From: Lachnospiraceae bacterium UBA2868 | GTDB taxonomy: Bacteria > Bacillota_A > Clostridia > Lachnospirales > Lachnospiraceae | Reading direction: 5' to 3' | NCBI GenBank assembly: GCA_002350465.1 | Contig: DEEW01000158.1 | Span: 4,149-11,317, forward strand | Length of the DNA: 7,169 bases | Shown here: positions 6,230-7,169 of the stretch, piece by piece | Numbering within the stretch: position 1 is the first letter of the stretch | How the letters are laid out: every line of letters starts with the position of its first letter | Program-made: the position numbers and the translations under genes | The notes under the pieces: generated by a model | Seen by the model: only the letters and a program-made list of their open reading frames with translations | The model's database searches: none | What the model was told of the DNA's origin: nothing

Positions 6230-7102
6230 ATGGATAAGATACTGATCGGATCACACTGCGGTATGAGCGGAAAGGAAATGTTTCTTGGCTCGGCTAAAGA
6301 GGCTGCATCCTATGGTGCCAATGCGCTTATGGTGTATACCGGTGCACCGCAGAATACAAAACGTAAAGATATTTCGGAACTTCGCATCGAAGAAGGTCAT
6401 GAGTATATGAAAGAGCACGGCATTGAAAAGCTTGTGATCCATGCACCTTATATCATAAATCTTGCCAATTCCGTAAAGCCTGAAATATATAAGCTTGCCA
6501 GAGATTTTCTCGCAGTGGAGATAGAGCGTACCATAGCAATGGGAAGCGATATCCTTGTGCTTCATCCGGGCTCTGCCGTCGGAGCCCCAAGGGAAGATGG
6601 GATAGGGCAGATAATAGAGGGTCTGAACGAGATACTTACCAGTGACATGAAATGCAGTATAGCCTTAGAGACAATGGCAGGCAAGGGAAGTGAAATCGGA
6701 TGCACCTTCGAAGAGATCGCTGCAATAATCGAAGGAGTCAGATACAGTGACAGATTAAGTGTATGTTTCGATACATGCCATGTGTTTGATGCAGGCTATG
6801 ATATTGCAGGAGACCTTGACGGGGTGCTTGATGAGTTCGACAGAATTGTAGGCAAGGAGCGTATCAGCGTATTTCACATCAATGATTCCAAAAACGGACT
6901 GGGATCCCACAAGGACCGTCATGCCAATATCGGAGACGGAAATATCGGATTTGATGCAATCTGTTCGGTAGTATATCACCCTGATTTTATAAATGTTCCC
7001 AAAATACTTGAGACACCCTATATAGCATCACCCGATGATCCGGATGTTAAGCTTCCGCCGTACAAAGAGGAGATCGAAAGGATACGTCAGGCGGCGCCGT
7101 AA
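6230..7102 (+). CDS. nfo: Endonuclease IV (apurinic/apyrimidinic endonuclease, deoxyribonuclease IV)
   Basis: This 290-residue enzyme (E. coli Nfo is of similar size) is a zinc-dependent AP endonuclease of base-excision repair that cuts 5' of abasic sites and removes blocked 3' ends. All nine metal ligands of the family are present: His71 (HAPY), His112 (LHPG), Glu147 (LETMAG), Asp181 and His184 (FDTCH), His216 (FHINDSK), Asp229 and His231 (KDRH) and Glu261 (LETP). The N-terminal IGSHCGMSG stretch (6-14) is also typical. I chose ATG 6230 because the conserved N terminus begins there. The frame runs back to 6119 inside the symporter gene, but that extra part resembles nothing in the family. 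GAGG at 6214-6217, within the last symporter codons, is a rather distant (12-nt) ribosome binding site, suggesting coupling to symporter translation. Confidence 0.96.
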   Translation: MDKILIGSHCGMSGKEMFLGSAKEAASYGANALMVYTGAPQNTKRKDISELRIEEGHEYMKEHGIEKLVIHAPYIINLANSVKPEIYKLARDFLAVEIERTIAMGSDILVLHPGSAVGAPREDGIGQIIEGLNEILTSDMKCSIALETMAGKGSEIGCTFEEIAAIIEGVRYSDRLSVCFDTCHVFDAGYDIAGDLDGVLDEFDRIVGKERISVFHINDSKNGLGSHKDRHANIGDGNIGFDAICSVVYHPDFINVPKILETPYIASPDDPDVKLPPYKEEIERIRQAAP

Positions 7103-7115
7103 GGTTTACCAGCAT

Positions 7116-7144
7116 TTGCGTATATAGCCGATTCGTGGTACTAT
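7116..7144 (+). promoter_or_regulatory. Possible promoter for a gene beyond the right edge
   Basis: TTGCGT (7116-7121), a 17-nt spacer and TACTAT (7139-7144) preceded by TGG (extended -10) lie just after nfo. The window then ends in AAGGGAGA (7162-7169), which looks like a ribosome binding site. A new plus-strand gene probably starts within about ten bases outside the window. The -35 is weak. Confidence 0.35.
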
Positions 7145-7161
7145 ATTTGGTATATTCCATG

Positions 7162-7169
7162 AAGGGAGA
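7162..7169 (+). promoter_or_regulatory. Probable ribosome binding site at the window edge
   Basis: AAGGGAGA at the very end of the window matches a Shine-Dalgarno region. Its start codon would lie just past the edge, so the coding sequence cannot be seen. Confidence 0.4.

Noticed and set aside
1..7169. Mobile element, CRISPR array, tRNA or defence system
   Set aside because: No direct-repeat arrays, transposase motifs, tRNA cloverleaf or toxin-antitoxin signature were found. The XRE gene pairs with DUF2975 rather than with a toxin.

Overview
The window reads as ordinary chromosomal DNA of a low-to-mid GC Firmicute, most likely a Lachnospiraceae-type Clostridia (Butyrivibrio-like). This rests on AGGAGG-type ribosome binding sites, sigma-A promoters with extended -10 elements, frequent ATA/AGA/AGG codons, and the presence of a FakB/DegV protein, a DUF2975/XRE pair and a DUF6688-type membrane protein. 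The genus-level placement is inference. No tRNA, rRNA, CRISPR array, insertion sequence or phage gene is visible.

Layout. (1) Positions 1-363, plus strand: the last 120 codons of a DinG/XPD-type helicase, cut by the left edge. (2) Positions 377-1246, minus strand: a DegV/FakB fatty-acid-binding protein that starts at TTG and converges on the helicase with a 13-nt gap. (3) Positions 1318-3204, minus strand: a compact three-gene operon read in the order DUF2975 membrane protein, small XRE regulator, DUF6688-like polytopic membrane protein. It has a well-formed promoter, and a perfect inverted repeat lies just upstream of the -35. (4) Positions 3284-4486, minus strand: a polytopic membrane acyltransferase of the DUF1624/HGSNAT-like type. 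(5) A 203-nt divergent intergenic region (4487-4689), with a dyad in the acyltransferase leader and, on the plus side, a sigma-A promoter followed almost at once by a terminator-like hairpin. (6) Positions 4690-6222, plus strand: a sodium:alanine/glycine-type (AGCS) amino-acid symporter. (7) Positions 6230-7102, plus strand: endonuclease IV (Nfo), 7 nt after the symporter. A possible promoter and a ribosome binding site at the right edge suggest another plus-strand gene begins just outside.

How the genes fit together. The symporter and nfo look co-transcribed behind a leader that may be attenuated. The DUF2975-XRE-DUF6688 cluster looks like a self-contained regulatory/membrane module: a tiny DNA-binding protein sandwiched between, and overlapping, membrane proteins of unknown function. 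This cluster and the symporter leader are the two places where the sequence shows something that standard annotation would not explain. The other genes are housekeeping or common accessory functions.
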